Shown here one piece after another: positions 1 through 8,398 of a DNA stretch of 64,000 nt. The number at the start of each line of letters is the position of its first letter. Positions within the stretch are counted from its first letter, which is position 1. Origin of the DNA: Martinezella rhizogenes (GTDB lineage: Bacteria; Pseudomonadota; Alphaproteobacteria; Rhizobiales; Rhizobiaceae). The stretch lies in assembly GCF_000799715.1 (NCBI RefSeq), contig NZ_JUHG01000001.1, positions 186,001-250,000 of the forward strand. The letters are read 5' to 3'. The position numbers and the translations under genes were made by a program. Under the pieces are notes generated by a model. It was not told the origin of the DNA. It made no database searches and saw nothing but the letters and a program-made list of their open reading frames with translations.

Positions 1-885
1 AAGCCGGACAGCGTTATCGCCCAGGGCACGGCGCCGCACACGGTCGGATTCGTCGAAGCACAGGGCTCGAAGAAGTTCGCCAAGGAGCCGACGCAGTGGA
101 TGACGATGGTTCCGACCATCTACAACGCCGATACGCTCGGCATTCGTCCCGACCTCACCGGCCGTCCGATCACCAGCTGGGCCGACATTCTCGATCCGGC
201 CTTCAAGGGCAAGACCGCCATCCTCAACATCCCGTCGATCGGCATTATGGATGCCGCGATGATCATGGAAGCCACCGGCAAGATCAAATATGCCGACAAG
301 GGCAACATGACGAAGGCGGAAATCGACAAGACGATCGACTTCCTGATCAAGACCAAGGGCGAGGGCCAGTTCCGCGCCTTCTGGAAGTCCTTCGACGAAA
401 GCGTCAACCTGATGGCGTCTGGAGAAGTCGTCATCCAGTCGATGTGGTCGCCGGCCGTCGCTGCCGTCCGCTCGAAGGGCATCGCCTGCACCTTCCAGCC
501 GCTGAAGGAAGGCTATCGCGCCTGGGGCGGCGGTCTCGGTCTTGCCTCGCACCTTAAGGGCGCGCAGCTCGACGCCGCCTATGAATACATCAATTGGTAC
601 ACCTCCGGCTGGGTTGGCGGCTACCTCAACCGCCAGGGCTACTATTCCGCCTGCATGGATACCGCCAAGGGCTTCATGTCGGCCGACGAATGGGGCTACT
701 GGATCGAAGGCAAGCCGGCGCAGGGCGATATCCTGTCTCCGGAAGGCAAAGTCATGGAGAAGGCCGGCGCCGTTCGCGACGGTGGCTCCTTCGAAGCCCG
801 CATGGGTGCTGTCGCTTGCTGGAACTCGGTGATGGACGAAGACCGCTACATGGTCCGCCGCTGGAACGAGTTCATCGCTGCCTAA
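1..885 (+). CDS. ABC transporter substrate-binding protein, PotD-like (5' end outside window)
   Basis: The reading frame is open from the first base, so the signal peptide and N-terminal lobe lie upstream of the window; 294 residues are visible. The segment around bases 400-460, encoding VNLMASGEVVIQSMWSPAV, is typical of the second lobe of family-1/PotD-type periplasmic binding proteins. The two permease genes that follow directly are of the spermidine/putrescine class, which supports the call. The substrate (polyamine, opine or other small cation) cannot be told from sequence. No ATPase is seen in the window, so it is presumably encoded upstream. Confidence 0.85.
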   Translation, partial: KPDSVIAQGTAPHTVGFVEAQGSKKFAKEPTQWMTMVPTIYNADTLGIRPDLTGRPITSWADILDPAFKGKTAILNIPSIGIMDAAMIMEATGKIKYADKGNMTKAEIDKTIDFLIKTKGEGQFRAFWKSFDESVNLMASGEVVIQSMWSPAVAAVRSKGIACTFQPLKEGYRAWGGGLGLASHLKGAQLDAAYEYINWYTSGWVGGYLNRQGYYSACMDTAKGFMSADEWGYWIEGKPAQGDILSPEGKVMEKAGAVRDGGSFEARMGAVACWNSVMDEDRYMVRRWNEFIAA

Positions 886-910
886 TCGGTATCGCCTCTA
901 TCCATCAAAT

Positions 911-936
911 CCTCTCCCCGCCCAAGTGGGGGGAGG
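911..936 (+). repeat. GC-rich stem-loop between binding-protein and permease genes
   Basis: CCTCTCCCC (911-919) pairs with GGGGGGAGG (928-936) across an 8-base loop, with one G-T wobble. It sits in the 76-bp gap after the binding-protein gene. It resembles the CTCCCC/GGGGAG hairpins scattered between genes in rhizobia. Such hairpins often stabilise the upstream binding-protein mRNA, giving more binding protein than permease; that role is inferred. There is no T-run, so a simple intrinsic terminator is unlikely. Confidence 0.6.
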
Positions 937-961
937 AAGCCGCTAACGGAGAAACCGGACC

Positions 962-1873
962 ATGGCGACGATCGCTTCATCAGAAACGGACCAGGCAACA
1001 GCAAAATCAGGGCGTGGCTTTCGCGTGCCCCTGGGGCTCGTGTCCTATCTTCAGGCGGCACCGCTGTTTCTGATTCTTGGCTTCTTCTTCCTGCTGCCGA
1101 TCGCGATGATCGGTGTCGTCAGCTTCTGGGACTATGATTTCGCGAGCCTCTATCCCGCTTTCCTGACCACGAACTATACCGACACGCTGGGTTCATGGGT
1201 TACCTGGAAAACCTATCTCAACACATTGAAATTCACCGCGATTGTCTGGTCATTAACACTGTTCATCGGCTTCTGGGTCGCCTATTTTCTTGCCTTCCAC
1301 ATCCGCCGCACGTCGATGCAGATGATCCTCTTTCTCGTTTGCACCGTGCCGTTCATGACGTCGAACATCATCCGCATGATCTCCTGGATTCCGGTGCTCG
1401 GACGCAACGGTCTCGTCAATTCGACGCTGATCGAGATGGGTCTCATTCCAAAGCCGATCGAATGGCTGCTCTATTCGGACTTCGCTGTCGTTCTGGCGAT
1501 GGTGCATCTCTATACGCTGTTCATGGTGACGCCGATCTTTAACACGCTGATGCGCATCGACCGCTCGCTGTTTGAAGCGGCGCGCGATGCTGGCGCCAGC
1601 GGGTGGCAGGTTCTCTGGAATGTAGTGATCCCGCTTGCCAAGCCCGGCATCGCGATCGGCTCGATCTTCGTCGTCACCCTGGTCATGGCGGATTTCTCCA
1701 CCGTGCAGGTCATGTCCGGCGGACAGAGCGCCTCGATCGCGCTGCTGATGAAAAACCAGATGTCGCTGTTGCAATATCCTGCGGCCGCCGCCAACGCCGT
1801 CGTGCTGCTGGTCCTCGTTCTCCTGATGGTCTCCGCTATCCTGCGGGTCGTCGATATCCGCAAGGAGCTTTGA
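962..1873 (+). CDS. ABC transporter permease, PotB-like
   Basis: A 303-residue inner-membrane protein with about six hydrophobic segments (the first near residues 33-55) and the cytoplasmic EAA loop EAARDAGASGWQVLWNVVIP near residues 205-224, the ATPase-docking helix of binding-protein-dependent permeases. The fold and neighbours match the spermidine/putrescine PotB class. It follows the binding-protein gene after a stem-loop and is separated from the second permease by one base, so it is one operon. The start ATG has a purine-rich GGAGAAA stretch upstream. Substrate unknown. Confidence 0.88.
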   Translation: MATIASSETDQATAKSGRGFRVPLGLVSYLQAAPLFLILGFFFLLPIAMIGVVSFWDYDFASLYPAFLTTNYTDTLGSWVTWKTYLNTLKFTAIVWSLTLFIGFWVAYFLAFHIRRTSMQMILFLVCTVPFMTSNIIRMISWIPVLGRNGLVNSTLIEMGLIPKPIEWLLYSDFAVVLAMVHLYTLFMVTPIFNTLMRIDRSLFEAARDAGASGWQVLWNVVIPLAKPGIAIGSIFVVTLVMADFSTVQVMSGGQSASIALLMKNQMSLLQYPAAAANAVVLLVLVLLMVSAILRVVDIRKEL

Positions 1874-1874
1874 G

Positions 1875-2696
1875 ATGAACCACGAGAAACGCGGCCTGGA
1901 ATTCTACGTCCTGGCGATCTTTTTCATTGTCTTCGTGCTGTTTCTTTATGGTCCACTTTCGGCAATCGTCATCCTTTCGTTCCAAGGGCCTGACGGTGGC
2001 CTGACCTTCCCGCTGAACGGCGTCTCAGTGCATTGGTTTGCAAACCTATTCGAGAAACAGGCGGTCGGCGATTTCGGCGCCTCGTTCCAGCGGTCCTTCA
2101 TCCTTGGCCTGATGGTCATGGTTGTCACGGTCGTCGTTTCACTGCTGGCGGGCCTGGCCTTTCGCCGCCGCTTCCGCGGATCGTCGCTACTGTTCTACGC
2201 GACCGTTGCCAGCCTCGTGGTGCCGTCCATCATCATTTCGCTCGGCATCGGTGTCGTCTTCCAGCAGGGCGGCCTGCCTCCGGCCTGGTATTCCTCGGCC
2301 TTCGGCGCTCACTTGACCTGGACGTTGCCCTTCGGAGTGCTGATCATGTTCGCCGTCTTCAACCGTTTCTCGCCGGCCTATGAGGAAGCTGCGCGCGATC
2401 TGGGTGCCAGCTCATGGCAGACCTTTCGCCACGTCGTGCTACCGATGATCGCGCCGAGCCTGATCGGCGTCGGCCTGTTCGGCTTCACGCTGTCCTATGA
2501 CGAGTTCGCGCGCACCTTGATGACCTCGGGCACCTACAACACGCTTCCCCTGGAAATCTATGGGATGACCACCAACGTCACCACGCCGGTGCTCTATGCG
2601 CTCGGAACGGTGACGACACTCTTCTCCTTCACCATCATTCTGGTGGCGCTCGGTATCATGACCATGCTCGGTCGCCGGCAGGCCAAGAAAAGCTGA
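1875..2696 (+). CDS. ABC transporter permease, PotC-like
   Basis: A 273-residue integral membrane protein with an N-terminal hydrophobic segment (about residues 11-36) and an EAA loop, EEAARDLGASSWQTFRHVVLP, beginning near residue 170. It is the partner of the upstream permease; together they form the heterodimeric channel of a PotBC-type importer. AAGGAG before the start overlaps the end of the upstream gene and gives a good ribosome site. The racemase-family gene begins four bases after its stop, so it probably shares the transcript. Confidence 0.88.
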   Translation: MNHEKRGLEFYVLAIFFIVFVLFLYGPLSAIVILSFQGPDGGLTFPLNGVSVHWFANLFEKQAVGDFGASFQRSFILGLMVMVVTVVVSLLAGLAFRRRFRGSSLLFYATVASLVVPSIIISLGIGVVFQQGGLPPAWYSSAFGAHLTWTLPFGVLIMFAVFNRFSPAYEEAARDLGASSWQTFRHVVLPMIAPSLIGVGLFGFTLSYDEFARTLMTSGTYNTLPLEIYGMTTNVTTPVLYALGTVTTLFSFTIILVALGIMTMLGRRQAKKS

Positions 2697-2700
2697 GAAC

Positions 2701-3432
2701 ATGCGCTTATTGCTGATCAATCCAAACACCACCGCATCGATGACGGAAAAGGCGGCGGTTGCCGCACGCGCCGTCGCGGCCACTGGGACGGACATCATTG
2801 CTGCCACGTCACAGATGGGGCCGCCTTCCATCGAGGGATATTATGACGGCGCTCTTGCCGTCCCTGGCTTGCTGAGCGAACTCAAGGAACAACGTACGGC
2901 GGGCTACGATGCAGCTATCATCGCCTGTTTTGACGATACGGGACTGGAAGCGGCGCGTGCCTTTTCGGATGTGCCAGTTCTTGGGCTCTGCGAATCCGCC
3001 GTCGTGACGGCCGGCTTTCTCGCCCAGCGCTTTACGGTCGTGACGACGCTGGAGCGCTCCCGTGTGCTGATCGATAATCTTGTCCAACGCTATGGCATGG
3101 GCGGGCGGGCGAAGGTGCGGGCGTCTGATATCGCGGTGCTGGAGCTTGAGGATGCCGCATCGGGCGCCATCGGCAAGCTACGGGCGGAAATCGACCGGGC
3201 GCTCACTGAAGACGGAGCGGAGGCGATTGTACTCGGCTGTGCCGGCATGACCGATCTGGCGCGCGAGCTGCAGCAGATCTACGGCGTGCCGGTGATCGAC
3301 GGCGTTGCGGCGGCGGTCAAACAGGCCGAGGCGCTGGTGTCTCTGGGCCTTACCACCAGCAAGCGCGGCTCCTACGCCGCGCCGCTGCCCAAGTCCTTTA
3401 TCGGCGCGATGAGCGCTTTCTCGCCGGCTTGA
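2701..3432 (+). CDS. Asp/Glu/hydantoin racemase family protein
   Basis: 243 residues. The N-terminus RLLLINPNTTASMT is typical of hydantoin racemases and related Asp/Glu racemase-family enzymes. The two catalytic cysteines expected for this fold are present at about C76 (AIIACFDDT) and C180 (VLGCAGMTD), which act as the acid/base pair in cofactor-independent racemisation. It is the last gene of the importer operon, suggesting that the imported solute or its product is a chiral amino acid, hydantoin or related acid. A maleate-isomerase-like or decarboxylase role cannot be excluded. No hydantoinase or carbamoylase gene is visible nearby. Confidence 0.8.
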   Translation: MRLLLINPNTTASMTEKAAVAARAVAATGTDIIAATSQMGPPSIEGYYDGALAVPGLLSELKEQRTAGYDAAIIACFDDTGLEAARAFSDVPVLGLCESAVVTAGFLAQRFTVVTTLERSRVLIDNLVQRYGMGGRAKVRASDIAVLELEDAASGAIGKLRAEIDRALTEDGAEAIVLGCAGMTDLARELQQIYGVPVIDGVAAAVKQAEALVSLGLTTSKRGSYAAPLPKSFIGAMSAFSPA

Positions 3433-3454
3433 ACCCTATTTGACAGGGAGCACT

Positions 3455-3790
3455 TCACTCCTGACGACGCACCACGCCGACTTTCGCAAGCACCTCGTTG
3501 GGGATCCCATAACGCTGGATGACATCGCGGCCGTTTTTCAGGCCGCAGATTTCAAGCTGAATGAAGAAGGCCCAGACGGCGTCTGCAGCCTTGTTCACTA
3601 GGCTTTCGCGTTCTGTTGCGCTGTGACGTTCCGGGCTCCACGCCTGCAATTCCGCCAGCGCGGTTTCCACCTTCAACCCGTGGCGTCCAAGAGAACTGGC
3701 GCGCTCGGCCATCAGTTCATATTCGAGAACGTTGAAACCGCTATCGGTTGAATGAAACTGCCTGAGAGATTGCGGTGGGCGAACGCTCAT
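3455..3790 (-). CDS. Conserved hypothetical protein (possibly DUF6665-like)
   Basis: 111 residues, soluble, no signal peptide or membrane segment. The middle is helical and rich in Ala, Glu and Leu, and the protein ends in a basic VVRRQE tail. I recognise it only as a small rhizobial conserved protein of unknown function; the DUF6665 label is tentative. GAGG lies about nine bases before the ATG. It lies 17 bp downstream of the small membrane-protein gene on the same strand, so the two probably form an operon. It converges with the racemase gene. Confidence 0.6.
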   Translation of the reverse strand: MSVRPPQSLRQFHSTDSGFNVLEYELMAERASSLGRHGLKVETALAELQAWSPERHSATERESLVNKAADAVWAFFIQLEICGLKNGRDVIQRYGIPNEVLAKVGVVRRQE

Positions 3791-3807
3791 CGGAATTATC
3801 CTCAGCC

Positions 3808-3960
3808 TTAGCGGGCCGGTGAACCAACGATCTGAAAATATCCCCAGGCAGCGGCGAACACCGCAAGCACGACAATGACGACAAGCAATTTGCGCAGCCC
3901 GGGACGCGGTGCCTTGGGCGGCGGCTTCGGCTTTCGAAACTTGATGACGTTGTCGTTCAT
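3808..3960 (-). CDS. Small single-pass membrane protein (50 aa)
   Basis: A 50-codon reading frame on the minus strand with a strong GAGGA five bases before ATG. The protein starts MNDNVIKFRKPKPPPKAPRP, a basic proline-rich cytoplasmic leader of about 22 residues, followed by one hydrophobic helix (LLVVIVVLAVFAAAWGYF) and a short tail ending GSPAR. This looks like a real small inner-membrane protein with its N-terminus inside. Function unknown. It lies just upstream of, and probably with, the conserved hypothetical gene on the same strand. Confidence 0.6.
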   Translation of the reverse strand: MNDNVIKFRKPKPPPKAPRPGLRKLLVVIVVLAVFAAAWGYFQIVGSPAR

Positions 3961-4158
3961 GGGTCCTCGGCTATCGAATATGTTCCAATGCCTAATTCGC
4001 CCGAATCCCTTTGAGGATCAAGAGAGTTTCCCGGCAATTCAACGTGTATCAAACATGCCGTCGACTGGCGACTTTTGATCAGGAATCTCACGTTCGCCTC
4101 GTGTGCATGCTTTGCAACTTATTTCCTCACTTGGGCGCAGGAAGAGAAAGTCGTTTCT

Positions 4159-4193
4159 TATAATATAAGCAATCTATGTATTTTATAGACTAT
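4159..4193 (+). promoter_or_regulatory. Candidate promoter and ATAGA-centred element before the organosulfur operon
   Basis: TATAAT occurs at 4159-4164 and an A/T-rich element, TTATAGACTAT, at 4183-4193, in a strikingly AT-rich island of an otherwise GC-rich region. Related ATAGA-containing islands occur before the other two sulfur-type transcription units (about 20759-20785 and 24611-24628). The first gene starts at 4238. Promoter activity and any regulator are inferred; no start site can be read directly. Confidence 0.35.
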
Positions 4194-4237
4194 TGAAGCG
4201 GTGCTGTAGCGCCGATGCGATAATCGGATGACCCCAC

Positions 4238-5230
4238 ATGTCCTATCTCCTGAGCCTTCTCGACAAAAGCCCCATCGAAGCCGGTAAGAATGCCACGGAT
4301 GCGCTGCGGGCAACCGCCAAGCTGGCCATCCGCGCCGAAGAGCTTGGCTATCACCGTTTCTGGGTGGCCGAGCATCATAATATGGCGAACCTGGCGAGTT
4401 CCGCACCCGAGGCTTTGATTGCCTATCTGCTTGCCAAGACATCGAAGATCCGCATCGGTTCCGGCGGCGTGATGCTGCAGCATTACAGCGCCTACAAGGT
4501 GGCGGAGACCTTCAATCTCCTGTCTTCGCTGGCGCCCGGCCGCGTCGATCTTGGCGTCGGCAAGGCGCCGGGCGGCTTTCCGCTATCCACACGGGCATTG
4601 CAGATAGCGGTCGACCCGGCGCGGAAGCCAAATTTTGCCGACCAGCTTGCCGACATCAACAGCTATCTTTCGACCGAACCCCAGGCGGATGCGGCCATCG
4701 CGACACCGCTCCCCTCGATTGCGCCCGATCGCTTTCTGCTGGGCGCTTCCGTGGAGAGTGCGGAGCTGGCGGCAGAGAAGGGCTGGGAGCTGGTCTTTGC
4801 CGGTCATCTGAACGGTGATCCAGAGAACCTGCGCAAGACCTTCGAGGTCTATGAGAAGGCCAGCGGTGGCAAGAGTCCGATCCTGGCACTGGCGGCCTTT
4901 GCCGCGGAGAGCGAGGAGCAGGCGCGCGAGCGTGTCGGCGATCTGCGCATCGTCAAGCTTTTCCTTCCGAACGGCCAGACCGTCAATGTCGGCAATGAGG
5001 AGCAGGCGGCCGAATTCGCCCGCCAGGCCGGCGTCAGGGACTACCGGACCGAAGAGAAGGTGCCGAGCGTGCTGCACGGCACGGCACAACAGATCCGCAA
5101 GGAACTTGACGAGCTGCATCGCCGCTACGGCGTCAAGGAATTCATTCTCGACACACCGGCACTGCCGGCCGCCGAGCGTCTCGCCTCCATCGAGCTGCTC
5201 GCCAAGGAGCGGCTATCGCTCGCCGCCTGA
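4238..5230 (+). CDS. Luciferase-like (LLM class) flavin-dependent monooxygenase, MsnO8/YtmO type
   Basis: 330 residues with the bacterial-luciferase TIM-barrel features: the N-terminal strand YLLSLLDKSP, the conserved RFWVAEHHNM near residues 49-58, the flavin-site strand KIRIGSGGVML, and APGRVDLGVGKAPGG. This branch uses FMNH2 supplied by a separate reductase and acts on small organic compounds, often organosulfur ones. It heads an operon with an NtaA-type monooxygenase, a deacylase, an acetyltransferase and an amino-acid importer. That gene set parallels B. subtilis ytmO-ytnJ (S-substituted cysteine salvage). Exact reaction inferred, not shown. Confidence 0.85.
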   Translation: MSYLLSLLDKSPIEAGKNATDALRATAKLAIRAEELGYHRFWVAEHHNMANLASSAPEALIAYLLAKTSKIRIGSGGVMLQHYSAYKVAETFNLLSSLAPGRVDLGVGKAPGGFPLSTRALQIAVDPARKPNFADQLADINSYLSTEPQADAAIATPLPSIAPDRFLLGASVESAELAAEKGWELVFAGHLNGDPENLRKTFEVYEKASGGKSPILALAAFAAESEEQARERVGDLRIVKLFLPNGQTVNVGNEEQAAEFARQAGVRDYRTEEKVPSVLHGTAQQIRKELDELHRRYGVKEFILDTPALPAAERLASIELLAKERLSLAA

Positions 5231-5256
5231 CATTTGCTTTGAAAAGGACTGATCCC

Positions 5257-6606
5257 ATGGCTCAGAAACACGTCACATTTGGCATCATGCTGCAAGGCCC
5301 CGGCGGCCACATGAACGCCTGGAAACATCCGAGCGGCCCGGCCGACGCCAGTGTCAACTTCGGTTTTTTCGTCGATACGGCGCGCAAGGCGGAGGAGGCG
5401 GGCATCGCTTTCGCCTTCGTTGCCGACGGGCTTTATATCAACGAGCAGTCGATCCCGCATTTCCTCAACCGTTTCGAACCGATCACGATCCTGTCGGCGC
5501 TTGCCGCCTCGACCTCGAAGATCGGGTTGGTCGGCACGCTCTCGACCTCGTACAGCGATCCCTTCACCGTCGCCCGGCAATTCGCCTCGATCGACCTGAT
5601 CAGCGGCGGCAGGGCCGGCTGGAATGCGGTGACGTCGCCGCTCGAAGGGTCTGGCCGTAACTACAGCCGCGAACATCCCGAACATGAGCTGCGCTACGAG
5701 ATTGCCGAGGAGTATATCGACGCGATCAAGGGGCTTTGGGACTCCTGGGATGACGATGCCTTTGTCCGCGACCGTGAGACCGGCGTCTATGCCGACAAGA
5801 CCAAGATGCATCGCCTCGATCATAAGGGTCGTTTCTTCCGCATCGAGGGGCCGCTGAATATCGGCCGTTCCAAGCAGGGCCAGCCGGTCGTCTTCCAGGC
5901 GGGCGCCTCGGATTCGGGCATCCGGCTCGCCGGTAAGCATGCCGACGCCGTCTTCACCAATGGCGGGCCGATCAAGGATGCACAGGTCTTTTACCGCCAG
6001 CTCAAGGATAGTGTGATTGCACAGGGTCGCAGCGCTGCGGAAGTGGGCATCTATCCGGGCATCGGGCCGATCGTCGGCGCGACGAAGGAAGAGGCGGAAG
6101 CGAAGTATCAGGCGATCCGCAATCTCGTCACCATAGAGGAGGCGCTGCTCTATCTCGGCCGCTTCTTCGATCATCATGATTTCAGCGTCTATCCGCTGGA
6201 TGAGCCGTTCCCCGACCTTGGCGATATCGGCCGCAATAATTTCCGAGCTACTACCGACCGCATCAAGAAGACCGCGCTCGAGAAGGGGCTGACACTGCGC
6301 CAGGTCGCGCTGGATTCCGCAACGCCGCGCACCGCCTTCATCGGCACGGCGGAGCATATCGCCGACGAGATCATCCGCTGGGTGGATCAGGATGCCGCTG
6401 ATGGCTTCATCCTCGGCTTCCCGGTGATCGCCGAAGGCTTCGACGACTTCGCCAAGCATGTCCTGCCGATCCTCACTGAGCGCGGCTATTTCGATCCGGT
6501 GCTGAAGGGCTCGACGCTGCGGGATCATCTGGGGCTGCCCTATCGCGAAAGCCGCTATGCGGGCGCGAAAGACGAAGCAGAACAGGGAAGGGCGATCCGC
6601 GCCTGA
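5257..6606 (+). CDS. NtaA/DmoA-family FMN-dependent monooxygenase (YtnJ-like)
   Basis: 449 residues from ATG 5257, which has GAAAAGGA eight bases upstream; a TTG at 5239 would add six residues but has no comparable site. Family marks are FAFVADGLYI, the flavin-binding TSKIGLVGTLSTSYSDPF, SGGRAGWNAVTS, and PVVFQAGASDSG. Members (nitrilotriacetate, dimethylsulfide and alkylcysteine monooxygenases) hydroxylate next to N or S using FMNH2 and O2. With the neighbouring deacylase and acetyltransferase it could oxidise an N-acetylated S-substituted cysteine, as proposed for CmoJ/YtnJ. The substrate is inferred from context. Confidence 0.87.
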   Translation: MAQKHVTFGIMLQGPGGHMNAWKHPSGPADASVNFGFFVDTARKAEEAGIAFAFVADGLYINEQSIPHFLNRFEPITILSALAASTSKIGLVGTLSTSYSDPFTVARQFASIDLISGGRAGWNAVTSPLEGSGRNYSREHPEHELRYEIAEEYIDAIKGLWDSWDDDAFVRDRETGVYADKTKMHRLDHKGRFFRIEGPLNIGRSKQGQPVVFQAGASDSGIRLAGKHADAVFTNGGPIKDAQVFYRQLKDSVIAQGRSAAEVGIYPGIGPIVGATKEEAEAKYQAIRNLVTIEEALLYLGRFFDHHDFSVYPLDEPFPDLGDIGRNNFRATTDRIKKTALEKGLTLRQVALDSATPRTAFIGTAEHIADEIIRWVDQDAADGFILGFPVIAEGFDDFAKHVLPILTERGYFDPVLKGSTLRDHLGLPYRESRYAGAKDEAEQGRAIRA

Positions 6607-6624
6607 GGCGCGGACGATCAAGCC

Positions 6625-7812
6625 ATGAACGTCATTTCCCAGCACCATCGACCGGCGGATGACATCGAAAAGGGGATCGCCTCCTTTATCGACGAGATCA
6701 TCGAGCTTCGCCATGATCTGCACCGCTATCCGGAACTTGCCTTCCAGGAACTGCGGACCAGCAAGATCGTCGCCTCTCTCCTTACCTCCTGGGGTTACGA
6801 GGTGACGACTGGTGTCGGTGGCACCGGCGTCGTCGCTACCCTTCGGGGCGGCGACGGCGAAAAACGCATCGGCATCCGGGCGGATATGGACGCCCTGCCG
6901 ATAGAGGAGGCGACGGATCTTCCCTATGCCAGCGATAATCCGGGTGTCATGCATGCCTGCGGCCATGACGGGCATACATCGATCCTGCTGGCAGCGGCAC
7001 GCTATCTCGGCGAGACCCGGCATTTCTCCGGCGTGCTGACGCTGATCTTCCAGCCAGCCGAGGAGATCGGCGCCGGTGCGCGCAAGATGATCGCCGACGG
7101 GCTTTTCGAACGCTTTCCGGTCGACGCCGTCTTCGGCCTGCACAATTGGCCAGGCGTGCCAACAGGCCAATTCGGTTTCGTCGCCGGCCCGGCCATGGCT
7201 TCGGTGGACCAGGCCGTGATCCGCATCGTCGGCAAGGGCGGCCATGGGGCCGAGCCGCACAAATCGGTCGATCCGATCCTGGCGTCTGCGTCCTTCATCA
7301 CAGCGCTGCAGAGTGTGGTGTCGCGCAATGTCGACCCTCAGGACATGGCGGTCGCCACCGTCGGTTCGATCCATGCCGGCTCGGCATCGAACGTGATCCC
7401 GGAAAGCGTCGAGCTGAAGTTGACCATGCGCGCCTTCAACGAGACGGTCCGCCAGCAATTGCAGGAGCGTATTCCGGCTCTTGCCCGCGCCCAGGCCGAA
7501 AGCTTCGGCGCGCAGGCGGATGTGAACTACCGCCTCGGCTTTCCGGCCCTCATCAACCATCGCGACGAGACGGCTTTTGCTCGCTCGGTCGCACTGGAGG
7601 CCTTCGGTGAGGCGCAGGTCGCCGAGGATTTTCGGCCGCGCACGGCAAGCGAGGATTTCGCCTTCATGCTGCTGGAGCAACCGGGCAGCTACCTCTTCGT
7701 CGGCAATGGCGACAGCGCCCCTCTGCACAGCGCCCATTACAATTTCGACGACACGATCATCGCGCCCGCCGCCCGTTACTGGGTGCGGCTGGTCGAAACC
7801 TTTCTTTCATGA
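6625..7812 (+). CDS. M20-family amidohydrolase / N-acyl-amino-acid deacylase (SndA/HipO-like)
   Basis: 395 residues. The M20D subfamily metal-site motifs are present: GIRADMDALP, HACGHDGHTS, QPAEEIGAGA, a GLHNWPG histidine, and the dimerisation-domain GKGGHGAEPH. These enzymes hydrolyse N-acyl amino acids in the cytoplasm. Placed between an NtaA-type monooxygenase and a GNAT acetyltransferase, it is expected to remove the N-acetyl group at the end of S-substituted cysteine breakdown, as SndA does in B. subtilis; an IAA- or hippurate-hydrolase role is the alternative. It starts 18 bases after the upstream stop and is 22 bases before the next gene. Confidence 0.88.
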   Translation: MNVISQHHRPADDIEKGIASFIDEIIELRHDLHRYPELAFQELRTSKIVASLLTSWGYEVTTGVGGTGVVATLRGGDGEKRIGIRADMDALPIEEATDLPYASDNPGVMHACGHDGHTSILLAAARYLGETRHFSGVLTLIFQPAEEIGAGARKMIADGLFERFPVDAVFGLHNWPGVPTGQFGFVAGPAMASVDQAVIRIVGKGGHGAEPHKSVDPILASASFITALQSVVSRNVDPQDMAVATVGSIHAGSASNVIPESVELKLTMRAFNETVRQQLQERIPALARAQAESFGAQADVNYRLGFPALINHRDETAFARSVALEAFGEAQVAEDFRPRTASEDFAFMLLEQPGSYLFVGNGDSAPLHSAHYNFDDTIIAPAARYWVRLVETFLS

Positions 7813-7834
7813 TGACGATAACAGGACGGATGAG

Positions 7835-8359
7835 ATGAGTGACAGCTTTCTCTACACGACCCCTCTCGACCCACGCGCCAAGCCGCTGATCGATGAGCTA
7901 ATCCATGAATATGACAGCCGCTACGGCAATTATTTCAGTGCCGAAGGCGCGGCGGCCGAGCTTAATCGCTATCCGCCAGAGTATTTTGCGCCGCCGAATG
8001 GCAATTTCGTGCTCCTGATCCGCGACGGCGAAACCATCGGCGGCGGTGCCTTCAAGCGCTACGACGAGCGCACTGCCGAGTTCAAGCGCATCTGGACCCG
8101 TCACGATCTGCGCCGGCAGGGACTGGCGCGCAAGGTTCTGGTCGAGCTGGAATCGCAGGCGGCCCGTCAGGGCTATTCCCGCATTTATCTCACCACCGGC
8201 TTTCGCCAGCCGGAGGCCGTCGGTCTCTATCTCGGCTACGGCTACACCGCGCTTTTCGATCAGACCGTCGATCCGGAAATCCACAAGACGCTGCCCTTCG
8301 AGAAGGATGTCAGCCATCTGGCAGAACCGGAACTGCGCGTGGCCGGCGGCAACAGGTGA
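7835..8359 (+). CDS. GNAT-family N-acetyltransferase (SnaA/SnaB-like)
   Basis: 174 residues from ATG 7835, preceded by AGGACGGA. The frame is open upstream, but that part overlaps the deacylase gene antisensibly to any function. The acetyl-CoA motif A is visible as IWTRHDLRRQGLARKVL, with the Q/R-x-x-G-x-A loop, and the C-terminal part has YLGYGYTAL. In the ytm/yxe-type pathway such an enzyme N-acetylates the S-substituted cysteine before monooxygenation, protecting the amino group. The pairing of acetylase and deacylase in one operon is the main support for that role here. Confidence 0.83.
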   Translation: MSDSFLYTTPLDPRAKPLIDELIHEYDSRYGNYFSAEGAAAELNRYPPEYFAPPNGNFVLLIRDGETIGGGAFKRYDERTAEFKRIWTRHDLRRQGLARKVLVELESQAARQGYSRIYLTTGFRQPEAVGLYLGYGYTALFDQTVDPEIHKTLPFEKDVSHLAEPELRVAGGNR

Positions 8360-8398
8360 AAGCGGCAACAGACCGATAATCCATAAAAGGGAAATATC

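Noticed and set aside
5125..7737. Very long minus-strand open frame (870 codons)
   Set aside because: It lies antisense to the NtaA-type monooxygenase and M20 deacylase genes, whose motifs are unambiguous. The frame is rich in Arg, Asp and His without family motifs, typical of a mirror frame in GC-rich coding DNA.
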